From contig JAJDWX010000016.1 in NCBI GenBank assembly GCA_022825385.1, forward strand, positions 1-48,135: a DNA stretch of 48,135 bases. The letters run 5' to 3'. The translations under genes and the position numbers were made by a program. The notes below the pieces were generated by a model. That model searched no databases. It was not told the DNA's origin and worked only from the letters and a program-made list of their open reading frames with translations. The stretch comes from Rhodothermales bacterium (GTDB taxonomy: Bacteria > Bacteroidota > Rhodothermia > Rhodothermales > VXPQ01). This document shows positions 1-7,688 of this stretch, one piece after another. The first letter of the stretch is position 1, and the number at the start of each line of letters is the position of its first letter.

Positions 1-12
1 CGCGCCCTTCGG

Positions 13-108
13 GAGGCTGCGAGGGGCACGCTGGCTGTGTCATTCCTCATTATGTGGGGCCTACCACATTGCTTCGTCATTCCTTGCCAGCGCACCCCTC
101 GCAGCCTC
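13..108. repeat. Long inverted repeat upstream of recN
   Basis: Two arms of 23 bases (13-35 and 86-108) are reverse complements at 21 of 23 positions, around a loop of about 50 bases. The loop holds a smaller hairpin (atgtgg at 52-57 pairs with ccacat at 64-69). It ends about 50 bases before the recN start. It could be the terminator or 3' hairpin of a gene left of the window, or a REP-like element. Its sequence is unrelated to the hairpins near 18.3-18.7 kb. Confidence 0.55.
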
Positions 109-156
109 TGAGCTTCGTGGACTTAATCAGAGTATCCTTAAGCCTTTCGCGTTCTC

Positions 157-1866
157 GTGCTGAAGTCGCTTTACGTCCGCGATTATGCCCTTATCGAGGA
201 ACTCCGCGTCGAGTTCGATGCGGGGCTTACGGTTATTACGGGCGAGACGGGCGCGGGCAAATCCATTCTGATTGGCGCGTTGCAGGCGATTCTGGGCGTA
301 CGGACTTCGTCTTCCGTCATTCGGTCCGGGGCTGCAAAAGCCGTGATCGAGGGGATATTCGATTCGGGGGACGACCCGGCTATGGCGTCCTTGCTGCGGG
401 CGTACGCGGCGGAGCCGGCTCCGCTCACGATTCTGCGGCGGGAAATCGCGCCTTCGCACAGCCGCGGCTTTATCAACGATACGCCCGCCACGCTCTCGGC
501 GATGCGCGCTGTGGCTTCCCGTCTCATCGACTTGCATGGGCAGCATGAGCATCAGTCGCTGCTGAACGTTTCCACGCACCTGGGCCTCCTGGACGATTTC
601 GGGCGGCTTGGCGCGGCCCGCGAGGCGTACGCAGGGCATTACCGGGCGTTCTCGGCGCTGCGCAAAGAGCGGGAGGCGCTGGCGGCGCGGCAGCAGGACA
701 TGGAGGAGCGGCGCGCGCTGCATGACTTTCAGATCGAAGAGATCGATCGCGTATCGCCCCGGGAAGGGGAAGAAGAAGCGCTCGAAAAGGAGCGTCGCGT
801 ACTGGAGCATGCGGAACGCTTGCACGAGGCGTCTGTCCGGCTGGGCGCCGCCCTGTACGAAGGCGGGGGCGCCATCCACGATCAGTTGGTCGCCGTACGC
901 GACGAACTGCGCGAACTGGCGGAAATCGATCCCCTTTTCGGAGAAACGCTGGACGAGATCGAGGCGGCCTGCATCGTTACGGCGGAGACGGCCTCGTTTT
1001 TGAAGCAGTACGGCGAACGGGCCGCCTCCGACCCCGAGCGGCTCGAAGAAATCAGAATGCGGCTGGTCGATCTGCGAAGCCTGGCCCGGAAATACGGCGG
1101 TACGCTGGAGGCCGCGCTGGCGCATCGCCGCAAGATCGGCGAGGCCCGGGAGGAGGCGGAGCGTTTCGACGCCGCGCTTGCGTCCCTTGCGGAGCGGATG
1201 GCGGCGACCCGGGAGCAGTTGTCCGAGGCTGCCGGAAGCCTGAGCGCGCAACGCAAGGAGGTGGCCCGCGCTATCCGGAAAGCCGTGGAGGAGGAGTGCG
1301 GCAAGCTGGGCATGGCCGATTGCCGGTTCGAGGTCCGGTTCTCTGTGGACGAGCATCCGGAAGGATGGATTGTCGCAGGGGATCGGCGGGCGGCGGCGCA
1401 TGCGTCGGGCATGGATCGCGCCGAGTTCTACATCTCCACGAACCGGGGCGAGGCGTTGCGTCCGCTGGTTCGCGTGGCGTCCGGCGGAGAGATCAGCCGG
1501 ATCATGCTGGCCCTGAAGACGGTGCTGGCGCGCAGCGAGGCGTTTCCGGCGCTGGTATTCGACGAGATCGACACCGGTATTTCGGGCGCGGTGGCGGGCA
1601 AAGTGGGGCAAAGCTTGCGCGCGCTGGCCGCCAGCCATCAGGTTGTCGTCATCACGCATCTTCCCCAGATTGCGTCGCAAGGAGATACGCATTTCGTGGT
1701 TGAGAAATACGCGTCGGGCGCGCGCGTCGCCACGCGCATCCGCCGCCTGGCCGAAGAGCAGTGGGCGGAACAGGTTGCGGGGTTGATGGCGGGCAAAGAA
1801 ATTACGGACGCGGCGCTGCAAAGCGCCCGGGATTTACTGAAAGCCAGCCGCAAGGGAGGGGCATAA
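157..1866 (+). CDS. recN: DNA repair protein RecN
   Basis: This is a cytoplasmic SMC-like ATPase that acts early in double-strand break repair by holding and presenting DNA ends to RecA. The 569-residue protein has the family's full length. Seen: Walker A GETGAGKS at residues 29-36, the RecN-type DLHGQHEHQSLL segment in the N-terminal lobe, a charged helical middle (about 170-370) expected to form the antiparallel coiled coil, the ABC signature ASGGEISR, and Walker B VFDEIDTGISG in the C-terminal lobe. The start is a GTG at 157. This gives the canonical MLKSLYVRDYALI beginning, and no better upstream ATG exists. The stop TAA overlaps the ATG of the next gene by one base (TAATG), so the two are probably translationally coupled. 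Confidence 0.96.
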   Translation: MLKSLYVRDYALIEELRVEFDAGLTVITGETGAGKSILIGALQAILGVRTSSSVIRSGAAKAVIEGIFDSGDDPAMASLLRAYAAEPAPLTILRREIAPSHSRGFINDTPATLSAMRAVASRLIDLHGQHEHQSLLNVSTHLGLLDDFGRLGAAREAYAGHYRAFSALRKEREALAARQQDMEERRALHDFQIEEIDRVSPREGEEEALEKERRVLEHAERLHEASVRLGAALYEGGGAIHDQLVAVRDELRELAEIDPLFGETLDEIEAACIVTAETASFLKQYGERAASDPERLEEIRMRLVDLRSLARKYGGTLEAALAHRRKIGEAREEAERFDAALASLAERMAATREQLSEAAGSLSAQRKEVARAIRKAVEEECGKLGMADCRFEVRFSVDEHPEGWIVAGDRRAAAHASGMDRAEFYISTNRGEALRPLVRVASGGEISRIMLALKTVLARSEAFPALVFDEIDTGISGAVAGKVGQSLRALAASHQVVVITHLPQIASQGDTHFVVEKYASGARVATRIRRLAEEQWAEQVAGLMAGKEITDAALQSARDLLKASRKGGA

Positions 1867-3293
1867 TGGCGAATATTCGTTTTGGAACCGACGGCTGGCG
1901 CGCCGTGATCGCCGAGGATTTTACGTTCCGCAATTTGCATCGGGTGGCGTACGCCGCGGCGGCATGGGCCCTGGAGCAGTCCTCTGCGCCGAAGGTCGTC
2001 GTTGGCTACGATACGCGGTTTCTGGGCCGCGCTTTCGCCGAATATACGGCCCGGGTGCTGGCTTCGGCGGGGGTCAAGGCGCTTTTGCCGGATTCGTTCG
2101 TCCCCACGCCCGCCGTAAGCTGGGCTACGCGGGAATTCGGGTGCGCGGCGGGCGTGGTCATTACGGCCAGCCACAATCCGCCGGAATATAGCGGATTCAA
2201 GTTGAAGGCGGATTTCGGGGGACCGCTGCTGCCGGACGGCGTCGCCGAGGTGGAAGCCCGCATTCCTGCCTCCGCCGACGGCTTGCCGCCGCTGCGGTCG
2301 CTGGATCGGCTGCGGGCAAGCGGGGCCGTTGCGGAGCAGGACCTTATGACGGGCTATCTGGCGTGTTTGCGAGAGCGACTGGATATCGAGGCGATTCGCG
2401 CTTCGGGCCTGCGCGTGGCGCACGACGCCATGTTCGGGGCGGGCCAGGGCGTTTTCTCCGCCTTGCTGGGGGCCGGGCAGGTGGCGGCGTTGCGGCATGA
2501 ACGCAATCCCGGTTTCGGGGGGCAGCCTCCCGAGCCGATCGAGCGCAACCTTGGCGGCCTTGCCGAAGCCATCGCAGTCGAAGGGTGCGCAGCGGGCATT
2601 GCCCACGACGGCGATGCGGATCGGGTGGCGCTCTTCGACGAGCGAGGGCAGTTCGTGGATTCGCATACGTTGCTTGCCTTGCTGCTTCGGTATCTGCACA
2701 AGGACGCTGGCCTGTCGGGTTGCGTGGTAAAGGCCTTTTCGAGTACGTCGATCATCGACCGCATGGGCGCGGCGTACGGGCTGCCCGTGGAAACGACGCG
2801 GATCGGGTTCAAGCACATCGCCGGGCATATCGTGCAGGGAGACGTGCTGCTTGGCGGCGAGGAATCCGGGGGCATTGCGGCGCAGGGACATATTCCCGAC
2901 CGGGACGGGCTGTACATTGGCTTGCTTGTCCTGCAGATGATGGCGCAGCGAGGCAAAAACCTGTCGGAACTCGTTGCGGAATTGCACGAGGAGTTTGGCG
3001 CGCAAGCCTATCGCCGCATCGATTTTCGTACGTCCGCCGCGGTCAAGGAAGACATCCTGCAACGGCTTCGGGAGGGCCGCGGTCCTGTCCGGATCGCGGG
3101 TGCGCCGGTGCTTCGCGTGGATCCTTTCGACGGGTTCAAGCACTACGTCGAGGGGGGCTGGCTGCTGGTCCGGCCTTCGGGCACGGAGCCCTTGTTGCGG
3201 GTCTACGCCGAGGCGGAAACGCCGGAACGCGCGCAGGCGCTTATTCGCGACGCCGCCGGTCAGTTGGGCTTGCCGGTTTCGCAGGCGGGGTAA
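1866..3293 (+). CDS. Phosphoglucomutase/phosphomannomutase family protein
   Basis: This is a cytoplasmic alpha-D-phosphohexomutase that interconverts hexose 1- and 6-phosphates, linking sugar uptake to glycolysis and to nucleotide-sugar synthesis. The 475-residue protein has the four-domain family signature: the phosphoserine loop TASHNP (Ser near 102), the Mg-binding loop DGDADR (248-253), the sugar-binding loop GEESGG (331-336) and the phosphate-binding loop RPSGTEP near residue 440. The ATG at 1866 was chosen over an open frame reaching back to 1761. It gives the normal family start (MANIRFGTDGWR) and overlaps the recN stop by one base. Substrate preference (glucose, mannose or glucosamine phosphate) cannot be read from the sequence. 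Confidence 0.95.
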   Translation: MANIRFGTDGWRAVIAEDFTFRNLHRVAYAAAAWALEQSSAPKVVVGYDTRFLGRAFAEYTARVLASAGVKALLPDSFVPTPAVSWATREFGCAAGVVITASHNPPEYSGFKLKADFGGPLLPDGVAEVEARIPASADGLPPLRSLDRLRASGAVAEQDLMTGYLACLRERLDIEAIRASGLRVAHDAMFGAGQGVFSALLGAGQVAALRHERNPGFGGQPPEPIERNLGGLAEAIAVEGCAAGIAHDGDADRVALFDERGQFVDSHTLLALLLRYLHKDAGLSGCVVKAFSSTSIIDRMGAAYGLPVETTRIGFKHIAGHIVQGDVLLGGEESGGIAAQGHIPDRDGLYIGLLVLQMMAQRGKNLSELVAELHEEFGAQAYRRIDFRTSAAVKEDILQRLREGRGPVRIAGAPVLRVDPFDGFKHYVEGGWLLVRPSGTEPLLRVYAEAETPERAQALIRDAAGQLGLPVSQAG

Positions 3294-3336
3294 TCGCCTG
3301 GTCGGCGCAATGCAGCGTCCGGGCTTGCGGCGGCGT

Positions 3337-3879
3337 TCATTGCAGGCGGTCGGCGTATTCCTTCCGCAGTTTGGCGACTTTTGGGGCGATAACGATGCGG
3401 CAATAAGGCTGCCGGGCATGGTCCCGGTAGTATGCATGGTGTTCCTTTTCCGCAAGGTAGAAGACGTCCAGCGGCTCGATTTCGGTTACGACAGGGCTCG
3501 GCCAAATCCCTTTTTCGTCGATCTCGCGCCGCGCCCTTTTCGCCGCGGCAACCTGGGGTTCGTTATGACACAGGACAATGGAGCGGTATTGCGGTCCGAC
3601 GTCTCCGCCTTGCCGGTCCTGCGTCGTCGGGTCGTGCATTGCGAAAAACACGTCGAGCAGGTCCCGGTAGGATATTTCGGACGGATCGAAATCTATTTGC
3701 ACCACTTCGGCATGGCCCGTGCGTCCCGCGCACACCTGCCGGTATGTCGGATTGGGGACATGGCCGCCCGCATAGCCGGGAACGATGTTGCGAACCCCCC
3801 GAAGCGGTTCGAATACGGCTTCGAGACACCAGAAGCAGCCGCCGCCGAGCGTGGCTTGCTCCAGAACTTGTTCCGTCAT
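3337..3879 (-). CDS. msrA: Peptide-methionine (S)-S-oxide reductase MsrA
   Basis: MsrA reduces methionine-S-sulfoxide in oxidised proteins back to methionine. The 180-residue protein carries the catalytic GCFWC motif (Cys15 and Cys18), the GYAGG motif and the conserved GHAEVV and EKEHHAYY segments, which establish the family. No signal peptide is visible, so it is probably cytoplasmic. The ATG overlaps the stop of the upstream mutarotase gene by four bases (ATGA), so it is the last gene of the minus-strand run MTase, endonuclease, mutarotase, msrA. It converges with the phosphohexomutase across 43 bases. Confidence 0.96.
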   Translation of the reverse strand: MTEQVLEQATLGGGCFWCLEAVFEPLRGVRNIVPGYAGGHVPNPTYRQVCAGRTGHAEVVQIDFDPSEISYRDLLDVFFAMHDPTTQDRQGGDVGPQYRSIVLCHNEPQVAAAKRARREIDEKGIWPSPVVTEIEPLDVFYLAEKEHHAYYRDHARQPYCRIVIAPKVAKLRKEYADRLQ

Positions 3880-5024
3880 GGCAAGGCGTCGAAGGAGTAG
3901 ATGGTGCGCGAAGCATACGTTTCCCCGGGCCGCAGAATGGTGGAGGGGAAGGCGTCCTGGTTCGGCGAGTCGGGAAAATGTTGCGTTTCGAGGCAGAAGC
4001 CGCTTCGCTTTCCGTAGGATACGCCTTTGCCGGAAAGGGATCCGTCCAGAAAATTTCCTGTGTAGAACTGCACGCCGGGTTCGGTTGTGTGCACGTCCAT
4101 GACGCGCCCGCTTACGGGGTCCGTTACCCGGGCGGCGTGTTTCAGGATGCCCGCCTCTCCGTTCAGCGCGAAGTTGTGGTCGTAGCCTCCTCCGCGCGCG
4201 ATTTGCGTATCGTCTGCGTCGATGCGGGCGCCTATGGCCGTCGGTTCTGTGAAATCGAAGGGCGTTCCCGCGACCGGCTGCAGCGCGCCGGTGGGGATCA
4301 GGCCTTCGTCCACGGGCGTGAACCGGTCCGCATGGAGCGTAAGTTCATGGCCAAGAATATCTCCCTTGCCTGCGCCTGCCAGGTTAAAATAGGTATGTTG
4401 CGTCAGGTTGACGGGGGTTGCCTTGTCGGTCGTCGCCCGGTAGTCGATTTCAAAGGCGTTTTCGTCCGTCAGCGCATAGGTTACCTCCACGTCGAGCGTA
4501 CCCGGATAGCCCTCCTCGCCGTCCGGGCTGACGTAGGCAAGCCGCACGCCGCGTCGTCCGGCTTCTTCGAACGGCTCCGCCGCCCACACCACCTTGTCGA
4601 ACCCTTGTTCGCCGCCGTGCAAATGGTTGGGGCCGTTGTTGGCGGCGAGCGCGAAAGTTTCTCCGTCCAGCGAAAAGGAGGCCCCGCCGATCCGGTTTCC
4701 GTATCGTCCGACGAGGGAGCCGAAATAGGGGGACGATTCCAGATATTCTGCGAGCGTGTCGTATCCCAGCGCAACGTCTGCCACCCTGCCCTTGGCGTCC
4801 GGCGCGAACAGGTGCGTAACGACGCCTCCGTAATTCGTGAGGCGGATTTCCATGCCGCGCCCGTTCGTCAGCGTGAAAAGTTCTACGGAGACGCCGTCTG
4901 CTTCGCCGAAGGGGGCGACCTGCACGCCGGGCGCAGGCACTTCTGCTTCCGTTTCGTCCGCCGGGTCGGCGCAGGAGGCCATGAGCAGGGAAAAAAGCAT
5001 AAGAAAGCGGGCGGATCGTCGCAT
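3876..5024 (-). CDS. Aldose 1-epimerase (galactose mutarotase), lipoprotein
   Basis: Aldose 1-epimerases interconvert alpha and beta anomers of aldohexoses before metabolism. From the ATG at 5024 the protein is 382 residues. It starts with a lipoprotein signal (MRRSARFLMLFSLLMASC, lipidated Cys18), so it should act on the cell envelope as many Bacteroidota mutarotases do. Family motifs seen: LTNYGG, YGNRI, the catalytic-His regions NGPNHLHGG and LTQHTYFNL, and the C-terminal glutamate region CLETQHFPDSPN. The frame is open back to 5141, but that stretch overlaps the endonuclease gene and lacks a signal peptide. Its start lies 5 bases after the endonuclease stop and it overlaps msrA by ATGA. 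The fit with the sugar loci is inferred. Confidence 0.93.
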   Translation of the reverse strand: MRRSARFLMLFSLLMASCADPADETEAEVPAPGVQVAPFGEADGVSVELFTLTNGRGMEIRLTNYGGVVTHLFAPDAKGRVADVALGYDTLAEYLESSPYFGSLVGRYGNRIGGASFSLDGETFALAANNGPNHLHGGEQGFDKVVWAAEPFEEAGRRGVRLAYVSPDGEEGYPGTLDVEVTYALTDENAFEIDYRATTDKATPVNLTQHTYFNLAGAGKGDILGHELTLHADRFTPVDEGLIPTGALQPVAGTPFDFTEPTAIGARIDADDTQIARGGGYDHNFALNGEAGILKHAARVTDPVSGRVMDVHTTEPGVQFYTGNFLDGSLSGKGVSYGKRSGFCLETQHFPDSPNQDAFPSTILRPGETYASRTIYSFDALP

Positions 5025-5029
5025 GTCGC

Positions 5030-5917
5030 TTACCGAAGAGGTTCCAGTTTGTTGCGCAAGGTGGTTTCGAAATCGTCTCGGCGTACGGTGTGGGCGGCAA
5101 GGAGTTTCTTGTGGGAATCTTCCAGGGTAAGTACTTCCCAATGTCCGCGCGTCAAGCGATATGTCCCGTTATCCCGCTGTTCCATTTCTGGAACAAGCCA
5201 TATAATGTCTCCATCCCCAAGGTCATGGCTGGGATTTGAAGATGGTCCTCCAATGGCTTCAAAAAAGGGACGATCAACTGCTACGGCCATTTTCGATCCC
5301 CATCGGCGTAGCGTGGGCACCTTGATTTGCAATTGCGGCATAAGTCTTTTCGCACTGGACGAGCGCCAGTCCGGGCGGCGTGTCTCAGATGGAAATGGCG
5401 GCGTTGGCTGCATGCTCCTTGCCAGTTCCGAAAATTCGGCTTGCATCCCGGGCCCGGAAAAATACACGGCCTGAATTTCCAAGCCATACCAGGCCCATCG
5501 CTCGTTGCTTCCACGGGCAATTACAAGATCGATTTTTCCCGCTGGCCTTCCCGTTTCCGTGCCCTGCATAAAGGGGACTTCTTTTGCAAGCATGACATCA
5601 TCCTGTGGAAAGCCCACGATATTCGCAAGCCACCGTACAATGACATGGTTTTCATTGAACCTTTTTGGACATACGATAACAGGCCTTCCCTGCGGAGGGC
5701 GCGCGATCATGCCGCCTTCGCCGGGCGCGTAACTATTCAGCGAGCATATTCCGCCCTTTTTGCTGCAAGGCGGCGTTCCTTCCTGAAATGGACAGCACGG
5801 TCGTTTGTCCGGGCGATTGCTCAGCGCTATCCCGGCCAAGCGATTTCTTGAGGAGGGCGATAGATTCAGGAAGGAATATCCGTACCACTCAGCGATTCCA
5901 TAGCGCGGCGCATTCAT
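5030..5917 (-). CDS. NotI-family type II restriction endonuclease
   Basis: This gene probably encodes the cleaving half of a restriction-modification system. The 295-residue protein has the NotI family layout: an N-terminal four-cysteine cluster (Cys41, 42, 51 and 58 around CCPFQEG and CSKKGGIC) like the iron-binding Cys4 site of NotI, then a nuclease core with KIDLV (Asp130) and LEIQAVYFSG (Glu147, Gln149). In NotI the usual lysine of PD-(D/E)XK is likewise replaced by glutamine. The RRPDWRSSSAKRLMPQL block is also typical. Its ATG overlaps the methyltransferase stop (ATGA), so the pair is one operon. NotI itself cuts GCGGCCGC, but the adenine-type partner suggests this enzyme's site differs. 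Confidence 0.88.
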   Translation of the reverse strand: MNAPRYGIAEWYGYSFLNLSPSSRNRLAGIALSNRPDKRPCCPFQEGTPPCSKKGGICSLNSYAPGEGGMIARPPQGRPVIVCPKRFNENHVIVRWLANIVGFPQDDVMLAKEVPFMQGTETGRPAGKIDLVIARGSNERWAWYGLEIQAVYFSGPGMQAEFSELARSMQPTPPFPSETRRPDWRSSSAKRLMPQLQIKVPTLRRWGSKMAVAVDRPFFEAIGGPSSNPSHDLGDGDIIWLVPEMEQRDNGTYRLTRGHWEVLTLEDSHKKLLAAHTVRRDDFETTLRNKLEPLR

Positions 5918-6945
5918 GACGGGTTATGAAAAACGGGTTTTGGAGTGATGACCAGTTCCGGGAGATGGGTGTGATGGCTGTTTTTCATGAGCACCCGCAC
6001 CGCAGAAAATCCGTGCAGACGTATGAGCGATATGATTTCCGGGGCGCAATCGTACGTCATTAGAAAATTCGCTCTGGATTCGGCCAATATGGCGAATAGC
6101 CGTTCATGATCGATCCTGTTGTGCGCATAGAGCCGGGAACCGGCGCGCTTGCCCCCCGCAGTATATGGGGGATCGACGAAAACCACGACATCTTGCTTTA
6201 GGTCGCAGGCGAAATCTTCGAGAAATTGCATACCATCCGTTTCGCAAAAAGTGATCCGGTCCGCATGGCGTCCGATTGCATCAAGGCGCTTGACGAGGGT
6301 GTCGGGATACCACCTGGATGAGATGCCTTGTCCATTTTCGCCCTTTCTGGAGAGAGACGCCCCCGGAGCAAGAATGCCGCCTCGCCGGGTGCGATTCAGT
6401 ACAAGCGTACGAAACCCGTGTTCGATAAGGTTCCGGGGCGCCGTGTTGGCCAGGGCCTCTACATTGGATCGGGTGGGAGCGAATGTTTGTACGCGCTCCG
6501 TTAATCCTTTTCCTTCGTGCAAGGCGGCATGCCAGAAGGCCGCTACGTCTCTGTCCAGCTCGATCATTATGCATCGCTTGACCAGGCTTTCCATAACGGC
6601 GGTGAGGGAAACGACGCCGCCTCCCGCAAAGGGTTCAATAAGGAGTCTGGGGGAGGGTGAACCCCCAAGCCATGCCCGAATATGAGGGATAAGCCACGTT
6701 TTGCCGCCGGGATATCGCAGCGGGCTCCGTTGCGGAACCTGCGCTACGTTGACCGCCGGGATGGACGATTCCGGGAAAATCATGGGTGGCGCAACAGCGG
6801 TTTCCCCGTTACGGGGGGCGCGCTCCGGTCTTTTCCGAACGGGGGAAACGGGCAGCGTTGTCCTTGCGCCCCCGGTTTGTTGCGCAGGGTCGTCGATTTC
6901 CCGGAACAATGGTCCCGGATAGTTCATTTTCGCGTGGCTATCCAT
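5914..6945 (-). CDS. D12-class (Dam-like) adenine-N6 DNA methyltransferase
   Basis: This is the protective methylase of the restriction-modification pair. The D12 class transfers methyl from S-adenosylmethionine to adenine N6. Motifs: RSPLRYPGGK near residues 73-82, SAM-binding motif I EPFAGGG (104-110) and catalytic motif IV VDPPY (about 257-261). The C-terminal half has the usual Dam-like order. The 343-residue frame has about 70 extra N-terminal residues of low complexity before the catalytic core. A start at Met55 (MIFPESS) would give a more typical length, so the true start is uncertain. It overlaps the endonuclease by four bases. Transcription probably begins in the 6946-7090 spacer, divergent from the DUF4258 pair. 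Confidence 0.92.
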   Translation of the reverse strand: MDSHAKMNYPGPLFREIDDPAQQTGGARTTLPVSPVRKRPERAPRNGETAVAPPMIFPESSIPAVNVAQVPQRSPLRYPGGKTWLIPHIRAWLGGSPSPRLLIEPFAGGGVVSLTAVMESLVKRCIMIELDRDVAAFWHAALHEGKGLTERVQTFAPTRSNVEALANTAPRNLIEHGFRTLVLNRTRRGGILAPGASLSRKGENGQGISSRWYPDTLVKRLDAIGRHADRITFCETDGMQFLEDFACDLKQDVVVFVDPPYTAGGKRAGSRLYAHNRIDHERLFAILAESRANFLMTYDCAPEIISLIRLHGFSAVRVLMKNSHHTHLPELVITPKPVFHNPS

Positions 6946-7094
6946 TCCGTAATCCTCTCCGAACGTATATTCTCGCGTCGTCTTGCCCGCGGTGGCGCGC
7001 CTGCCCCCGACGGTCCATGCAGTAATGCAGTATACTGATTGCGTCCGTGGCCATCAAGAACGATCCCCGGATAAATCCTCTGTCACGTTATTTC

Positions 7095-7125
7095 CACCGC
7101 GCCACATCCTTATGATCCAGCCCGA
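7095..7125 (+). repeat. 31-bp direct repeat, left copy (DUF4258 start region)
   Basis: The 31 bases here recur at 7658-7688 with one mismatch. Each copy spans the bases before an ATG and the first codons after it (Met-Ile-Gln-Pro-acidic), so two unrelated genes share a translation start region. Just upstream, a frame encoding IKNDPRINPLSRYFHRATSL ends in the TGA that overlaps the ATG. HRATSL and a stop recur at the right copy. The two copies bracket the toxin-antitoxin-like pair. Confidence 0.75.
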
Positions 7126-7381
7126 TTTTCCTCAGTTGGAATATACCAGGCATGCCATACAGGTAATGTCGGAGCGCAAGATACCTGTGGAGTGGGTTGT
7201 ACGGGCAATCGCCAGCCCGGCCTTGCGTACGCCTGATCCGAACGATCCCCGGATAGAACGTTTTTTTAGCCGCATTCAGGAACAGGACAACCGCGTGTTG
7301 CGTGTAGCTGTGAATACGTATTCCGCCCCCTGGAGGGTGGTGAGCGTGTTTTTTGATCGTAAAATGAGAAAAAAACTATGA
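7112..7381 (+). CDS. DUF4258 domain protein, probable toxin-like partner
   Basis: This 89-residue cytoplasmic protein fits the DUF4258 family: YTRHAIQVMSERKIP near the start, then ALRTPDP, and a strand-rich end (RVLRVAVNTYSAPWRVVSVFFD). The fold is thought to be related to small RelE-like proteins. No catalytic function is established for DUF4258, but it is repeatedly found beside DUF2283 in toxin-antitoxin-like pairs, as here. The ATG at 7112 was chosen because it sits in the repeated start region and gives the family length. The open frame reaches back to 6983 without family character. It overlaps the next gene by ATGA. No clear Shine-Dalgarno is seen. Confidence 0.8.
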   Translation: MIQPDFPQLEYTRHAIQVMSERKIPVEWVVRAIASPALRTPDPNDPRIERFFSRIQEQDNRVLRVAVNTYSAPWRVVSVFFDRKMRKKL

Positions 7382-7578
7382 AACTGCATGTCGATAAAGA
7401 GGCCGATGCGCTGTATCTGCGTCTGGATGCCTCGACGATCATCGAATCCGAGGAAGTTTCGCCCGGCGTGGTGCTTGATTACAATGAATCGAACGAGGTG
7501 GTGGGCGTGGAAATCCTGGATCTTTCGCAACGCTCCAGCGAACTGGACCTTTCGTCGCTCGAATTCGAGACCGTTTAG
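7378..7578 (+). CDS. DUF2283 domain protein, probable antitoxin-like partner
   Basis: This is a 66-residue acidic protein with the DUF2283 pattern: DKEADALYLRLD near the start, SEEVSPGVVLDYNE in the middle, VVGVEILDLS near the end. Its ATG overlaps the DUF4258 stop (ATGA), so the two products should be made in fixed ratio. By analogy with other small overlapping pairs it is the likely neutralising partner. Here the order is toxin-like first, antitoxin-like second. That role assignment is inference. Confidence 0.82.
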   Translation: MKLHVDKEADALYLRLDASTIIESEEVSPGVVLDYNESNEVVGVEILDLSQRSSELDLSSLEFETV

Positions 7579-7657
7579 CCCAGCGGAGCCGCTGGCTCGA
7601 TTCCAGACGCAGGCAAGGCGCTGTGCCGTGCGGCGAGGGGTTTCGTCACATAATATT

Positions 7658-7688
7658 CACCGCGCCACCTCCTTATGATCCAGCCCGA
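7658..7688 (+). repeat. 31-bp direct repeat, right copy (UlaG-like start region)
   Basis: Right-hand partner of the repeat at 7095-7125, matching at 30 of 31 positions and lying 563 bases away. It covers the bases before the ATG at 7675 and the first codons of the hydrolase. Because this gene is full length and conserved, this copy is probably the original and the left copy the duplicate. Confidence 0.75.

Noticed and set aside
127-1821. Very long minus-strand open frame opposite recN
   Set aside because: It is Arg/Ala/Gly-rich with no recognisable motif and mirrors the RecN codons. Long antisense frames are expected in this GC-rich DNA, and many others (for example opposite SusC, SusD and the UnbV genes) were dropped for the same reason.
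3294-3350. Terminator between the phosphohexomutase and msrA genes
   Set aside because: Only a weak gcaatg/cattgc dyad with no T-run was found.
7240-7255. 16-bp repeat gaacgatccccggata as an insertion-site duplication by itself
   Set aside because: It lies inside the DUF4258 coding sequence (NDPR codons) and upstream in a similar IKNDPRIN frame, so shared coding sequence explains it as well as insertion.
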